NCBI RefSeq assembly: GCF_003865135.1
Contig: NZ_BHZC01000001.1
Coordinates: 7,378,001-7,442,000, forward strand
Direction of reading: 5' to 3'
Source: Streptomyces chrestomyceticus JCM 4735
Lineage (GTDB): Bacteria > Actinomycetota > Actinomycetes > Streptomycetales > Streptomycetaceae
DNA: 64,000 nt
A program made the position numbers and the translations under genes. The notes below the pieces were generated by a model. That model ran no database searches. It was not told the origin of the DNA and saw only the letters and a program-made list of their open reading frames with translations. Below are positions 27,002-36,601 of this stretch, piece after piece. Numbering within the stretch: position 1 is the first letter of the stretch; every line of letters begins with the position of its first letter.

Positions 27002-28048
27002 ATGAACGCGTCGACGCAACTGCCCGTGACGGGCGCCGGGACGGCCGGTCCCGGAGCCGTCGCTCCTGTGCGGGCCGAGCCCACGGCCCCCGCCGGGCCG
27101 GACGCCACGGCCGGCGGCCGCGGTGCCCGCACGGCGGCCGGGGCCGCCCAGCCGCTGCGCGCGGACTGCATAGCCGACTCCGCCGGCGGCCTGACCTTCG
27201 ACATCACCACCCCGCAGGGCACCAGGCCGGTCTGGAGCGCGGCGCTCGTCCTCAGCCCGCGCGACGGCGGCGCCGACGAGGAGCTGCGGCTGCCGCTCGG
27301 CCCGAACGGCTCCGGGTGCCTGCGGGCCGTCCTGCCCAGCACCGTCGCGCTCCCCGAAGGCCGTTGGAACACCTACGCCGACCTCGGCGACGGCCGCGGC
27401 CCGCAGCGGCTGCTGCCCGGCGTCACCGAACTGAGCCCGCTGGTGGACCGCCGCCCGCTGGCCGGGATCGGCCGGCTCGGCGTCCGCATCCCGTACGCCA
27501 CCCGGTCCGGCAGCCTGGCGCTGCGGAGCTGGCTGCGCGGGCCGCACGCCGAGGCCGGGGACGTCCTCGTCGACGCCGCCGGGGTGACGGTGGCGGGCCG
27601 CCTCTACGGCGCCGCCCTCGGCCCGGGCGCCCGCGCCGAGGCCACGATCCGCCGCGGCACCCCGGAGGCGGCCGGTCCGGACTCCCGCGTCACCGTCCCG
27701 CTCACCGGCGACGGCCCCGACTTCGTCTTCACCCTGCCGCACGCGCGGTTCGCGGAGCGCTGGCAGGGCGGCAGCGAACGCTGGGACCTGTGGCTGCGGG
27801 TGACCGGGGAGGCCGAGCCGGTCCGGATCGCCCGGCTGCTCGACGACGTACCGGAGAAGGCGGAGACCGTCAGCCACCCGGCGCGGTCCGCCGGCCGCCC
27901 GGCGGGCCGGCTGCGCATCGGCCCGTCGTACACCCGCGACAACGACCTGACGGTCCGGGTCACGGGCCAGGAGGCGGACGGGACGGACGTGCGGGAAGGG
28001 GCCGACGGGTCGGGCGGGACGGATGGCCCGGGCCCGGCCGGTTCTTGA
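27002..28048 (+). CDS. Conserved streptomycete protein of unknown function
   Basis: 348 residues, no signal peptide. After a low-complexity N-terminus (1-50) come two apparently beta-rich halves: LTFDITTPQGTRPVWSAALVL with EGRWNTYADLGDGRGPQRLLPGV, then LRSWLRGPHAEAGDV, VTVAGRLYGAALGPGA and RWDLWLRV. The alternation resembles repeated beta-sandwich modules found beside glycosyl transferases, but no catalytic motif is visible. Homologues are sometimes labelled transferase; I see no support for that here. ATG 27002 is preceded by GGAGGG. Confidence 0.75.
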   Translation: MNASTQLPVTGAGTAGPGAVAPVRAEPTAPAGPDATAGGRGARTAAGAAQPLRADCIADSAGGLTFDITTPQGTRPVWSAALVLSPRDGGADEELRLPLGPNGSGCLRAVLPSTVALPEGRWNTYADLGDGRGPQRLLPGVTELSPLVDRRPLAGIGRLGVRIPYATRSGSLALRSWLRGPHAEAGDVLVDAAGVTVAGRLYGAALGPGARAEATIRRGTPEAAGPDSRVTVPLTGDGPDFVFTLPHARFAERWQGGSERWDLWLRVTGEAEPVRIARLLDDVPEKAETVSHPARSAGRPAGRLRIGPSYTRDNDLTVRVTGQEADGTDVREGADGSGGTDGPGPAGS

Positions 28049-28119
28049 CCGGACCTCATCAGACAGCGCGCATAACACCGCACGCCGGGGGCACTCGGTG
28101 CAGCGGAGGTGCGATACAC

Positions 28120-28290
28120 ATGGTTCCTGTCATTCTGGTACTGCTGCTGGCTCTGATTCTTTTCGGCGCGGGTTTCGCGCTCAAGGCACTGTGGTGGGTG
28201 GCCGTCGCGGTGCTGGTCGTATGGCTGCTGGGCTTCCTGTTCCGTTCGACGGGCGCGGGCGGTGGTCGCACGCGCTGGTACAGGTGGTGA
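28120..28290 (+). CDS. Small hydrophobic membrane protein
   Basis: 56 residues from ATG 28120, GCGGAGGTG about 10 nt upstream. Two hydrophobic segments (VPVILVLLLALILFGAGFAL; LWWVAVAVLVVWLLGFLF) and a basic tail RTRWYRW give a hairpin membrane protein. Similar tiny proteins are widespread in Streptomyces; no role is established. The hydrophobicity and ribosome site support a real gene. Confidence 0.75.
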   Translation: MVPVILVLLLALILFGAGFALKALWWVAVAVLVVWLLGFLFRSTGAGGGRTRWYRW

Positions 28291-28343
28291 GCCGGGAGAG
28301 ACGCGGACCGTAGCTGTCCGCATGTGCTGCCAGACTGCCCGGC

Positions 28344-29354
28344 ATGGTGGAAACCTCGGCACGACTGCTGCGACTGCTCTCTCTCCTGCAGGCACACCGC
28401 GAGTGGACGGGCGCGGACCTCGCCGACCGGCTCGGCGTGACCCCGCGCACCGTCCGCCGTGACATAGACCGCTTGCGAGAACTGGGTTACCCCGTCCACT
28501 CGGCCCCCGGCACCGCCGGGGGCTATCAACTGGGCGCGGGCGCCGAACTGCCACCGCTGCTCCTCGACGACGAGGAGGCGGTGGCAGTCGCCGTGGGGCT
28601 GCGCACCGCGACGGCCGGCGGCGTCGAAGGCATCGAGGAGACCTCCGTACGGGCCCTGGCCAAGCTGGAACAGGTACTGCCCCACCGGCTGCGCCGCCGC
28701 GTCGGCGCCCTCAACGCCTTCACCGTGCCCATGCTCGGCGCCGCAGGCCCCCGGGTCGACGCCGCCACCCTCACCGAACTGGCCAACGCCTGCCGGGACA
28801 GCCAGCGGCTGCGCTTCGCCTACGCGAGCCACGACGGTACGGTCAGCCGCCGCACCGTCGAGCCGCACCGGCTGGTGTCGGCGCAGCACCGCTGGTACCT
28901 CGTCGCCTGGGACGTGGACCGCGCCGACTGGCGGACGTTCCGCGCCGACCGGATCACCCCCACCCCGCCGCACGGCCCGCGCTTCACCCCGCGCCCCGGC
29001 CCGGCCGACGATCTCGCCGCGTACGTCTCGCGGGGCGTCTCCACGGACGCGTACGCCGAGCGCGCCACCTTGGTGCTGCATGCCACCGCCGAGGAGGCCG
29101 CCCAGCAGATCGGCCCGTCCGTCGGCGTCGTCGAACCGCTCGACGACCACCGCTGCCTGCTGCACACCGGCGCGCACCGCCTGGACGTCCTGGTGATCCA
29201 CGCCGCCCTGCTGGGCTTCGACTTCGAGATCCGGGAACCGGCGGCGCTGGCGGACGCGGTACGGGAGATCAGGGACCGGCTGACCCGGGCGCTGACCCCG
29301 GCTCCGGCCGCGCCTCCGGCGTCCCCTGCGGTTCCGGGGCGTCCGGCGGGCTGA
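28344..29354 (+). CDS. WYL-domain transcriptional regulator (YafY/PafC type)
   Basis: 336 residues: N-terminal winged HTH ([27 protein letters not shown], then [19 protein letters not shown]), followed by a WYL domain with [30 protein letters not shown] and a WCX-like C-terminal extension ending in a Pro/Ala tail. WYL regulators respond to small ligands or nucleic acids. Its target is unknown; the neighbours are the small hydrophobic protein upstream and ctaD, whose 3' end overlaps it by 86 nt in opposite orientation. Confidence 0.9.
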   Translation: MVETSARLLRLLSLLQAHREWTGADLADRLGVTPRTVRRDIDRLRELGYPVHSAPGTAGGYQLGAGAELPPLLLDDEEAVAVAVGLRTATAGGVEGIEETSVRALAKLEQVLPHRLRRRVGALNAFTVPMLGAAGPRVDAATLTELANACRDSQRLRFAYASHDGTVSRRTVEPHRLVSAQHRWYLVAWDVDRADWRTFRADRITPTPPHGPRFTPRPGPADDLAAYVSRGVSTDAYAERATLVLHATAEEAAQQIGPSVGVVEPLDDHRCLLHTGAHRLDVLVIHAALLGFDFEIREPAALADAVREIRDRLTRALTPAPAAPPASPAVPGRPAG

Positions 29355-30993
29355 GCCGCACGATCTCCGGATGGTGCAGGTCGAAGGCGGGCGACTCCGA
29401 GCGGATGCGCGGGATGGTGAGGAAGTTGTGGCGCGGCGGGGGACAGGAGGTCGCCCACTCCAGGGAGCGGCCGTAGCCCCACGGGTCGTCCGCCTCGACC
29501 TTCGTGCCGTACTTCGTCGTCCGCCAGACGTTGTAGAGGAACGGCAGGGTGGACATGCCGAGCAGGAAGGCGCCGACGGTCGAGAGGGTGTTCAGCGCGG
29601 TGAAACCGTCGGCCGCCAGATAGTCGGCGATCCGGCGCGGCATCCCCTCCACACCCAGCCAGTGCTGGACGAGGAAGGTGGTGTGGAAGCCGGTGAACAG
29701 CGTCCAGAAGTGCAGCTTGCCCAGCCGCTCGTCGAGCATCTTCCCGGTGAACTTCGGCCACCAGAAGTAGAAGCCGGCGAACGTCGCGAAGACGACCGTG
29801 CCGAAGACGACGTAGTGGAAGTGGGCGACGACGAAGTACGTGTCGGTGACGTGGAAGTCCAGCGGCGGCGACGCCAGGATCACCCCGGTCAGCCCGCCGA
29901 ACAGGAAGCTCACCAGGAACCCGACGGCCCACAGCATCGGTGTCTCGAAGGACAGCGAGCCGTGCCACATCGTGCCGATCCAGTTGAAGAACTTCACTCC
30001 CGTCGGCACCGCGATCAGGAACGACATGAACGAGAAGAACGGCAGCAGCACCGCGCCCGTCGCGAACATGTGGTGCGCCCACACCACCACCGACAGCCCG
30101 GTGATCGCCATCGTCGCGCCGATCAGCATCACGTAGCCGAAGATGGGCTTCCGCGAGAAGACCGGGATGATCTCGGTGATGATGCCGAAGAACGGCAGCG
30201 CGATGATGTAGACCTCGGGGTGCCCGAAGAACCAGAACAGGTGCTGCCACAGCAGCGCCCCGCCCCACTGGGCCTCGAAGACCACCGAGCCGAAGCGCCG
30301 GTCCGCCTCCAGCACCAGCAGCGAGGCAGCCAGCACCGGGAAGGCGATCAGCACCAGGATCGAGGTGAACAGCACGTTCCAGGTGAAGACCGGCATCCGG
30401 AACATCGTCATGCCCGGCGCGCGCATCCCGATGATGGTGGTGAGGAAGTTGACCGAGCCGAGGATGGTGCCGAAGCCGGACAGCGCCAGCCCCATGATCC
30501 ACATGTCGGCGCCGATGCCGGGGGAGCGGACCATCGAGTTCAGCGGCGCATAGGCGGTCCAGCCGAAGTTCGCGCCGCCGGTCGGCGTCAGCAGGCTGGC
30601 CAGCACGATCAGGCCGCCGAAGGCGAACAGCCAGTACGACAGCATGTTCAGCCGCGGGAAGGCCACGTCGGGCGAGCCGATCTGCAACGGCATGATCTCG
30701 TTGGCGAAGCCCGCGAAGGCGGGGGTGGCGAACAGCAGCAGCATGATCGTGCCGTGCAGGGTGAACGCCTGGTTGAACTCCTCGTTCGTCATGAGCTGGA
30801 GCCCGGGGCGGGCCAGTTCGGCCCGCATCAGCAGCGCCAGCAGACCACCCACCAGGAAGAAGCCGAACGCGGTGACCAGATAGAGATGGCCGATCTTCTT
30901 GTGGTCGGTGGTGGTCAGCCAGTCCACCACCACCGCGCCGGGCCGCCGCGCCCGCACCGGCCCCGGGCTCGCGTCCACGGTGTCCGTACCCAT
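29269..30993 (-). CDS. ctaD: Cytochrome c oxidase subunit I
   Basis: 574 residues, 12 membrane spans. Haem and copper ligands are all present: low-spin haem His in [12 protein letters not shown], CuB His and cross-linked Tyr in [10 protein letters not shown], the HH pair in [10 protein letters not shown], and the haem a3/a histidines in [10 protein letters not shown]. The proton-path element [13 protein letters not shown] is recognisable. It is the catalytic subunit of the aa3 oxidase reducing O2 to water. No ctaC, ctaE or ctaF lies alongside, so this is probably a second copy outside the main oxidase operon. It lies next to the gas-vesicle operon on the same strand. Confidence 0.95.
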   Translation of the reverse strand: MGTDTVDASPGPVRARRPGAVVVDWLTTTDHKKIGHLYLVTAFGFFLVGGLLALLMRAELARPGLQLMTNEEFNQAFTLHGTIMLLLFATPAFAGFANEIMPLQIGSPDVAFPRLNMLSYWLFAFGGLIVLASLLTPTGGANFGWTAYAPLNSMVRSPGIGADMWIMGLALSGFGTILGSVNFLTTIIGMRAPGMTMFRMPVFTWNVLFTSILVLIAFPVLAASLLVLEADRRFGSVVFEAQWGGALLWQHLFWFFGHPEVYIIALPFFGIITEIIPVFSRKPIFGYVMLIGATMAITGLSVVVWAHHMFATGAVLLPFFSFMSFLIAVPTGVKFFNWIGTMWHGSLSFETPMLWAVGFLVSFLFGGLTGVILASPPLDFHVTDTYFVVAHFHYVVFGTVVFATFAGFYFWWPKFTGKMLDERLGKLHFWTLFTGFHTTFLVQHWLGVEGMPRRIADYLAADGFTALNTLSTVGAFLLGMSTLPFLYNVWRTTKYGTKVEADDPWGYGRSLEWATSCPPPRHNFLTIPRIRSESPAFDLHHPEIVRLSPPDAPEPQGTPEARPEPGSAPGSAGP

Positions 30994-31190
30994 CTGCGCC
31001 ACCTCGTTCGCCAAGAGACACCGAAGCGGCCGGCACCCGCCGGCGCGCCCGGGAAGTCGGTAATCGACGTGCTGGATGTGCTGTCCGTGCTCGGGCTCAA
31101 GCCATGATGGCCGTCCCGGCGCGGTCGCGCGAGAGGGTCTGCGCAGCCCGGCCGGATCATTGCGGCGGGCCACCGGCGCGGCGCGGGGTC

Positions 31191-31466
31191 TCACTCCCGG
31201 GGCAGCAGCGGGCCCAGCGGGCCGAGATCGAGGTTGAGTTCGTCCTTCCCGATGCCGTACCGCTCGCACAGCTCGCCCATCCGCCGCTCCAGCAGCATCA
31301 GCGTCAGGCCGATCCGTTCCTCCTGGTCCTCGGAGAGATCGCCCTGGTCGACGCGGCGCAGCGCCTGGCGCTCCATGAGCTGGTGCAGCAGTTCCACCAC
31401 CGTCAGCACGAGCCGCACCAGGTCGCGCTCCACGGTGTCCTCGTCCAGTTCCACACGCCGGCTCAC
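31191..31466 (-). CDS. gvpK: Gas vesicle protein GvpK
   Basis: 91 residues from GTG 31466 with GAGGAGGAGG just upstream. The motif [32 protein letters not shown] is the GvpK signature, followed by [23 protein letters not shown]. It is a minor assembly protein of gas vesicles and the last gene of the cluster, 31 nt after gvpS. Only 197 nt then separate it from ctaD. Confidence 0.93.
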   Translation of the reverse strand: MSRRVELDEDTVERDLVRLVLTVVELLHQLMERQALRRVDQGDLSEDQEERIGLTLMLLERRMGELCERYGIGKDELNLDLGPLGPLLPRE

Positions 31467-31497
31467 GGCGCCACCTCCTCCTCGGGTTCCTCGGACG

Positions 31498-31719
31498 TCA
31501 CGGCTCCAGCTCCTCGAACGGCGAGGGGACGGTGGCGTTGACCGAGCTGATCAGGGCCCGCAGGTCGATCCGTACGAGATCCACGTCGGCGATGCGCAGG
31601 GTCAGGTCGCCCACGATCACCGCACCGCCGCCCAGCAGCCGGTCCAGCAGGTCCACCAGCGCGATCTGCCGCTCGGCCAGCGGGTTGTCCGGCTGCGGAC
31701 CGGGCGCCGGGGACGTCAT
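31498..31719 (-). CDS. gvpS: Gas vesicle protein GvpS (GvpA-like)
   Basis: 73 residues. The GvpA/J-type core ALVDLLDRLLGGGAVIVGDLTLRIADVDLVRIDLRALISSV is clear. The ATG at 31719 overlaps the gvpL stop as ATGA. A minor structural or shape-controlling vesicle component; the name follows the conserved streptomycete gene order O-A-F-G-Y-Z-J-L-S-K. Confidence 0.88.
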   Translation of the reverse strand: MTSPAPGPQPDNPLAERQIALVDLLDRLLGGGAVIVGDLTLRIADVDLVRIDLRALISSVNATVPSPFEELEP

Positions 31720-32543
31720 ACCGCACCGGTCCCGGGGTCTCCGCCCGCCTCCGGGGGCTGCGGCGGCTGCGCGAAGGAGTACGGGGCCCACGGGCCGGTC
31801 AGCTCGATCCGCAGCCCCGGGCTGCGGTCCGCCAGCTCACCGACCAGGCCCGCGAACGTCCCGGCCTGCTCGCGGGGGATCAGATAGGCGCCGTTGAGCA
31901 CGTTGCGGCCGCTGACCCCGGACAGCCGGGCGTCCTGCGGGCGGTGCAGCCGGCTGCGCTCGGCGAACTTGTCCAGCGCCTCGTGCGCGGCGCGGGCCAG
32001 CTCGTCGGCGCGCCGCTGGTTCTGCTCCTGGGCCTGCCGGTGGGCGAGCCGCCGGCGCAGGAAGTCGCGTCCCGAGCCGTCCGCGGCAGCCCGGCGGTCC
32101 GAACCGCCCGCGGGAACGGCGGGCTTGGCGGCCCCGGCGTCCTCGACGTACGCCTTGACGCCCCACTCCATCCGGCCGTCCAGACTCACCAGCGCGCTCA
32201 GGAACTCCTCGGCGCGCTGTGCGAGGACCTGCCGGACCCCGCGCGGGTCACGGTGCACCGTCACCAGGCGCAGCGGCAGCACACAGAACTCCGCGGCCGC
32301 GGTGTCCACCACGCTGCGGTGCGCCCGGGCGGTCCGCTCCAGCCACGCCAGGTCCTCCAGGTGGGTGCGGAGCGCCTCCTCCTCGAAGTCGGCGGCCGGC
32401 ACCCGGGAGACCAGGGCGGCCAGCGCGCCCTCCGTGACGGTCTCCACGGGTGCGTCCGCGACGCCGAGCAGTCCGTCCGGCGGTCGGCAGCCGGCCCGGG
32501 CGACGGCGTAGGTGTACATCAGCTCGGCGCCGTGCGTACTCAA
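31716..32543 (-). CDS. gvpL: Gas vesicle protein GvpL (GvpF/L family)
   Basis: 275 residues if the TTG at 32543, which overlaps the gvpJ stop as TTGA and follows GAGAGGAGA, is the start; ATG 32519 (MYTYAVARAG) is an alternative. Family motifs: AVARAGCRPPDGLLGV, EFCVLPLRLVTVHRD, MEWGVKAYVEDA, NVLNGAYLIPREQAGTF and the C-terminal ELTGPWAPYSFA. It probably helps nucleate vesicles together with GvpF. Confidence 0.92.
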   Translation of the reverse strand: MSTHGAELMYTYAVARAGCRPPDGLLGVADAPVETVTEGALAALVSRVPAADFEEEALRTHLEDLAWLERTARAHRSVVDTAAAEFCVLPLRLVTVHRDPRGVRQVLAQRAEEFLSALVSLDGRMEWGVKAYVEDAGAAKPAVPAGGSDRRAAADGSGRDFLRRRLAHRQAQEQNQRRADELARAAHEALDKFAERSRLHRPQDARLSGVSGRNVLNGAYLIPREQAGTFAGLVGELADRSPGLRIELTGPWAPYSFAQPPQPPEAGGDPGTGAV

Positions 32544-32863
32544 GTGATCTCCTCTCGCGACTCCTGCTCGCCCTCCAGGGCGGCGATCCGCTCGCGCAGC
32601 CGTTCGTTCTCCTGGGCGAGCTCGCGGCGCCGGGCACCGGAGGAGAGCGACGGATCGTCGCGCCACCAGTCGATGCCCATCTCCTCCGCCCGCTCGACCG
32701 AGGCCACGATCAGCCGCAGCTTGATCGTGAGCAGCTCGATGTCGAGCAGGTTGATACGGATGTCACCGGCGATGACCACGCCCTTGTCCAGGACGCGTTC
32801 GAGGATGTCGGCGAGGTTGGCGCCGCCGTTCGAGCCGTACGGGGAGGGCACTTGGGAACTCAT
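32540..32863 (-). CDS. gvpJ: Gas vesicle protein GvpJ (GvpA-like)
   Basis: 107 residues. GvpA-type core NLADILERVLDKGVVIAGDIRINLLDIELLTIKLRLIVASVERAEEMGIDWW, then a charged coiled-coil tail (RRRELAQENERLRERIAALEGEQE). ATGA overlaps with gvpZ upstream and TTGA with gvpL downstream. A minor vesicle component, likely at tips or in nucleation complexes. Confidence 0.92.
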   Translation of the reverse strand: MSSQVPSPYGSNGGANLADILERVLDKGVVIAGDIRINLLDIELLTIKLRLIVASVERAEEMGIDWWRDDPSLSSGARRRELAQENERLRERIAALEGEQESREEIT

Positions 32864-34035
32864 CGGGCCGGCTCCGGCTCCCGCTCGTCCTCCTCGGAGT
32901 ACTCGGCGTCCGCGTCCTCGTCCTCGGCTTCCGGTTCCTCGTCGTACTCGTCCGCGGCGTCCTCCTCCTCGGGGCCGGCCTCGTCGTCGTACGCGTCCTC
33001 GGGCTCGTCCTCGGCTTCGTCGTCCTCGTACGCGCCCTCGGCGTCGTCCTCGCCCTCGTCCTCCGGTTCCCCGGATTCCTCGGCGTCCTCGTCGTCGTAC
33101 GCGTCCTCGGCGTCCGGCTCCTCGTCGGAGTCGTCGCGCTCCTCCTCGTACGCGTCCCCGGACGGCTTGCCCGCGCCCTCGGTGTCCTGCTCTGTTCCTT
33201 GCTCGTCGCGCTCCTGCTCCTCGCGCTCGACGGCCTCGTCGTGGCCGACGACGACCTCGCCGTCCCGGATCTCGCCGCGCCACTCACCGGTCGCCTCGCC
33301 GCGCATCATCACGAAGCGGCGGAAGTTCTTCAGGTCGAGCCGGGCACGGCGGCCCTGCGCCCGCCAGATGTTGCCGGTCTTCTCGAACAGGCCCTTGGGG
33401 TAGTACTCGATGACCAGCAGCACCCGGGTGAGGTTGGCGGCCAGCTCGTGGAAGGTGACGACGCCCTTGAGGGTGCCCTTGGCGCCCTCGGAGGTCCAGG
33501 CGATGCGCTCGTCGGGGAGCTGCTCGGTGGTGTGCGCCTTCCAGCTACGGGTCGACCAGAAGATCTTGGCGCGCCAGTTGGAGTCGGTGTCGTCCGCGGA
33601 CTCCACCCCCTGCACCCCCTTGGCGAAGGTGCTGAACTCCTGGAACTGCGTCCACTGGTTGTACGCCTCGCGCAGCGGCACGCCGACGTCGACGTCCTCG
33701 CTGATCGTGACGAACTTGCCCTTGCCGCCACCGCCCTTGCGCTTGCCGGTGAGCTTGCCGACGGCGCCCTTGACGGTGTTCTTGGCGGTGTCCTTGACCG
33801 CGCCCTTGAGGGTGTCCTTGATCACCGGGCCGATCAGGCTGTCACTGCGCCCCTCGGCCACGTCCGTGAGCCGGGTGGTCGCCTCGCCGAGCCGCTTGCC
33901 GGTGGACACCAGCAGGCGCTGGGCCTGCGCGGCGGCGAACGAGACGGCTTCTTCCTTGAGGCGGTCGACGGCCGGGTTGCCGGCCACGGTGTCCTTGACG
34001 GCGGCCATCGGACCGCCGGACTTCGTGTCAGCCAC
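32860..34035 (-). CDS. gvpZ: Gas vesicle operon protein GvpZ: SRPBCC domain with long acidic tail
   Basis: 391 residues from GTG 34035 (GGAGGT 9 nt upstream, 8-nt overlap with gvpY). A helical N-terminus (KDTVAGNPAVDRLKEEAV) and a basic segment (GKLTGKRKGGGGKGKF) precede a START/SRPBCC-like domain (VTISEDVDVGVPLREAYNQWTQFQEFSTF; WRAKIFWSTRSWKAHTTEQL; IEYYPKGLFEKTG). The last 130 residues are almost wholly Asp/Glu/Ala/Tyr, with recurrent EDAYDDE units. It may bind a hydrophobic ligand or act as a solubilising chaperone for vesicle protein; function is not established. Confidence 0.85.
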   Translation of the reverse strand: MADTKSGGPMAAVKDTVAGNPAVDRLKEEAVSFAAAQAQRLLVSTGKRLGEATTRLTDVAEGRSDSLIGPVIKDTLKGAVKDTAKNTVKGAVGKLTGKRKGGGGKGKFVTISEDVDVGVPLREAYNQWTQFQEFSTFAKGVQGVESADDTDSNWRAKIFWSTRSWKAHTTEQLPDERIAWTSEGAKGTLKGVVTFHELAANLTRVLLVIEYYPKGLFEKTGNIWRAQGRRARLDLKNFRRFVMMRGEATGEWRGEIRDGEVVVGHDEAVEREEQERDEQGTEQDTEGAGKPSGDAYEEERDDSDEEPDAEDAYDDEDAEESGEPEDEGEDDAEGAYEDDEAEDEPEDAYDDEAGPEEEDAADEYDEEPEAEDEDADAEYSEEDEREPEPAR

Positions 34036-34711
34036 GGTCCTCACCTCCGCTCCGGCGGGTACCGGCGCGGGCCGTCTTCTTCGCGGCCGAGGCGGTCTTC
34101 TTCGGCGCGGCGGCCGCCTGCTTCGCGGGCCGCTTGCGCTTGTCCGGCGCGGCCTTGGCGCCGGAACCGGAGCCGGTGCCGGACCTGGCACCGGACTTGG
34201 CGGGGGCCTTCGAGGACCGCGCGCCCTGCTTCTTGGCGGCGCCGCGTCCCTCACCCCCGGACTTGCGCGCCCCGCCGCGGCGGCTTCCCGGCGCGCTCTC
34301 CTCTTCGCTGTCGTCGTCGGACGCTTCCTCGTCGTCCCGTCCGCCGCCGGTCACGCCGCGTACGGTGTCCGCGGCCTTGCCGCCGACCTCGCCCGCGTCC
34401 AACTGGTCGCGCACGTTCAGAGTCCGCTCGTGCAGGCTGTCCGCCAGGGAGTCCAGGCGCTTGGTGACCAGCGCACCGGTCGCCGCCTTGCCCACTCCCT
34501 TGAGGTCACCGCGCAACTGCTCGCGCAACTCCTTGAGCTGCGGGTTGGCAGCTATCTGGTCGTTGACCAGAGAGATCAGTTGCTGCGGGCTCAGATTCAG
34601 GCGCTTGCCCAGGACCATGCTGCCGATACCGATGGCGAGCTTGGCCTTCTTGGTGCGGCCGAGCAGATAGCCTCCGGCGACGGCCAGCACCAGTGCCGGC
34701 CGGTTCTTCAT
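34028..34711 (-). CDS. gvpY: Gas vesicle operon protein GvpY
   Basis: 227 residues. The first 110 look folded: KNRPALVLAVAGGYLLGRTKKAKLAIGIGSMVLGKRLNLSPQQLI and REQLRGDLKGVGKAATGALVTKRL, with a hydrophobic glycine-rich start that may associate with a membrane or vesicle. The rest is an acidic patch followed by a very basic Lys/Ala/Arg tail of histone-H1 type. Basic GvpY next to acidic GvpZ suggests they bind each other; this is inference. Position between gvpG and gvpZ fits the streptomycete gene order. Confidence 0.85.
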   Translation of the reverse strand: MKNRPALVLAVAGGYLLGRTKKAKLAIGIGSMVLGKRLNLSPQQLISLVNDQIAANPQLKELREQLRGDLKGVGKAATGALVTKRLDSLADSLHERTLNVRDQLDAGEVGGKAADTVRGVTGGGRDDEEASDDDSEEESAPGSRRGGARKSGGEGRGAAKKQGARSSKAPAKSGARSGTGSGSGAKAAPDKRKRPAKQAAAAPKKTASAAKKTARAGTRRSGGEDRG

Positions 34712-34866
34712 ATCGGGGATCTCCTCCGTGTAGGTCGCGCCCGTCCGCCGTCCCGGTGAGGGCCCGGCGTCCGGCGCGAGTTTCGGGGATCTCGTACTGT
34801 CCGGGTGGACATCTCGTCAGGTCGTGGGGGCCGCTCCGCGGGGGAGGGACCCGGGGGCCGGGGCGC

Positions 34867-35112
34867 TCACGCCCCGGACTGCCGCTTGCGCAGCTCTTCC
34901 AGCCGGTCCAGCAGCGCGTCCTCGCGCCGGTCGAACTCGGCCTCGTCGATCTGCCCGTTGTCCAGTTGCTCCGCCAGTTCCCGCAGTTCGCGCTGGACCA
35001 CGGCCGGGTCGTAGTACTGCCGCTCGGCCTCGGTGAGGACCTGCCGCAGCACCCAGCCCGTCCCCCGTACGGGAGCGGCCGGGAGCAGCAGCAGTTCCTT
35101 GATCAGGCCCAT
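34867..35112 (-). CDS. gvpG: Gas vesicle protein GvpG
   Basis: 81 residues. MGLIKELLLLPAAPVRGTGWVLRQVLTEAERQYYDP followed by a coiled-coil rich in Glu/Arg (RELAEQLDNGQIDEAEFDRREDALLDRLEEL) is the GvpG pattern. It starts 3 nt after the gvpF stop. A 155-nt gap to gvpY follows, the largest inside the cluster, which could hold an internal promoter. Confidence 0.93.
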   Translation of the reverse strand: MGLIKELLLLPAAPVRGTGWVLRQVLTEAERQYYDPAVVQRELRELAEQLDNGQIDEAEFDRREDALLDRLEELRKRQSGA

Positions 35113-35115
35113 CGG

Positions 35116-35856
35116 TCACTCCGCGGCGGCGGACTCTAGCGGGCGGACGAAGCTGTACGGCGGGAGCGGCCCGTTGACCAGCAGCTCCAGGTGCGGGTGG
35201 TCGGTGCCGAGCTGGTCGGCGGCGTCCAGGAACGCGGCCGCGTCCTCGCGCCGCATCAGGAAGGACAGGTTCACCAGCCAGCCGGAGCCCTCGGGCCCGG
35301 GGCAGGACTGCTCCGCCTTCGGCACCAGCGCCGCTTCCACGGTGTGCGCGTCGGCGACCTCGCGGGCCCGTACGGCGTTGGCGACCAGTTCGCCGAGCCG
35401 CAGCTTCTGCTGGTACGCGCCGCCGCCGGCGGCCTGGTTGGCCTCGTTGAGGGCGCGGATCTCCGGCTCCTCCGTCAGCACCCGCCGCAGCACGTCCTCC
35501 TCGCGGTGGGCGGCCTTGACGTTGTACTCGACCCGTCCGTTGAGATCGTCCAACTGCGCCTTGTAGTGCTCGGCGTGCTCGGCCAGGACGTCCTGGACCG
35601 CCTCGTCGTTGTCGGAGAGCGAGCCGAAGCGCAGCGGCAGCACCGATCCGTCCGCGCCGGCCTCGGTCAGGACGTGCTGGTGGGCGAGGAGGTCACGGCG
35701 CTTGGGCCGCAGCTTGTCGGGGCAGTCGCTGACGATCGCGGCCAGGTCGCCCTGGCGGACGATGCGGACCGGGCGCGGCGGGTCGCCGATGCCCAGGATC
35801 TCCTGCTCGGGCTTCGGGTGGTCGGCGCGGGCGATGCCGTAGACGTACGTGCTCAC
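35116..35856 (-). CDS. gvpF: Gas vesicle protein GvpF (GvpF/L family)
   Basis: 246 residues. Family motifs: [69 protein letters not shown] and the C-terminal [11 protein letters not shown]. GvpF contacts GvpA and is thought to help assembly of the ribbed shell. The ATG overlaps the gvpA stop by 4 nt. Confidence 0.94.
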   Translation of the reverse strand: MSTYVYGIARADHPKPEQEILGIGDPPRPVRIVRQGDLAAIVSDCPDKLRPKRRDLLAHQHVLTEAGADGSVLPLRFGSLSDNDEAVQDVLAEHAEHYKAQLDDLNGRVEYNVKAAHREEDVLRRVLTEEPEIRALNEANQAAGGGAYQQKLRLGELVANAVRAREVADAHTVEAALVPKAEQSCPGPEGSGWLVNLSFLMRREDAAAFLDAADQLGTDHPHLELLVNGPLPPYSFVRPLESAAAE

Positions 35857-36284
35857 TCGCTCTCCTCCTTCTTACGGGAGGTGGTGCGCCGCGGCCTGCG
35901 CTGCGGTTCGCCCTCGCTCTCGGCCTTGTCCCGCCCCGAGCCGATCGCCTCGGCGAAGGTCTCGGCGGCGCCGGAGAGCGCGCCCTTGGACTTGCCCTTG
36001 GCGCCGGACTCGGTGACCTGGCCGACGACGTCGGGCAGGCCGGGGCTCTTGTTGGCGCCGGTCTCCAGGTCGAGGCGGTTGCAGGCTTCGGCGAAGCGCA
36101 GATAGGTGTCGACGCTGGCCACCACCACACGGACATCGATCTTGAGGATCTCGATACCGACCAGTGAGACGCGGACGAACGCGTCGATCACCAGGCCGCG
36201 GTCGAGGATCAGCTCCAGTACGTCGTAGAGGCCACTGGTGCCGCCCCCGCCCCCGGACTGCTGTTGTGCCGGGACAACGGTCAT
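35853..36284 (-). CDS. gvpA: Gas vesicle structural protein GvpA, extended
   Basis: 143 residues, about twice the classical GvpA length. Residues 15-70 hold the strongly conserved shell core [49 protein letters not shown], followed by a hydrophilic tail rich in Gly, Glu and Arg ([15 protein letters not shown] end). Such tails are usual in Streptomyces. As the main shell subunit it should form the 2-nm-rib wall, although true flotation vesicles are not documented for most streptomycetes. Overlaps gvpO by 4 nt. Confidence 0.92.
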   Translation of the reverse strand: MTVVPAQQQSGGGGGTSGLYDVLELILDRGLVIDAFVRVSLVGIEILKIDVRVVVASVDTYLRFAEACNRLDLETGANKSPGLPDVVGQVTESGAKGKSKGALSGAAETFAEAIGSGRDKAESEGEPQRRPRRTTSRKKEESE

Positions 36285-36601
36285 GACTGTGGTCTTCCTC
36301 TCGCACGCTCGTAGCGGCTGACGCGCCGGTAGCCCGTGAGCATTCCGTCCGGGTCGAGCGAGACCTCGTACAACGCCATGAGGCTCATCGTCTCGGGGAC
36401 CCGGGCGAGCTCCAGCACCTCGGTCTCCAGGACCCAGCCGTCCTCGGTCCTCTCGAACCGGGACACGGTCTCGGGGGTCAGGCCGGTCAGCTCGGCGAGC
36501 TGTTCCCGTGCCGACCGCAGGAGTTCCGGTGCGCTGGGGCGGGCGGACGCCGCTCGTTGGTTGTTGCTCTTGTCCGGTGTGTTCGCTGTGTTGTCTCCCA
36601 T
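36281..36601 (-). CDS. gvpO: Gas vesicle protein GvpO
   Basis: 106 residues, first gene of the vesicle operon. After a polar N-terminus the GvpO motif is [73 protein letters not shown]. In haloarchaea GvpO affects expression and formation of vesicles. ATG 36601 has a GAGGAG site 4 nt upstream and a possible stress-sigma promoter just before it. Confidence 0.93.
   Translation of the reverse strand: MGDNTANTPDKSNNQRAASARPSAPELLRSAREQLAELTGLTPETVSRFERTEDGWVLETEVLELARVPETMSLMALYEVSLDPDGMLTGYRRVSRYERARGRPQS

Noticed and set aside
32880..33200. Tandem CTCGTCCTC-type repeats that look like a CRISPR or satellite array
   Set aside because: They encode the Asp/Glu-rich tail of GvpZ in frame; unit lengths are irregular and there are no unique spacers.
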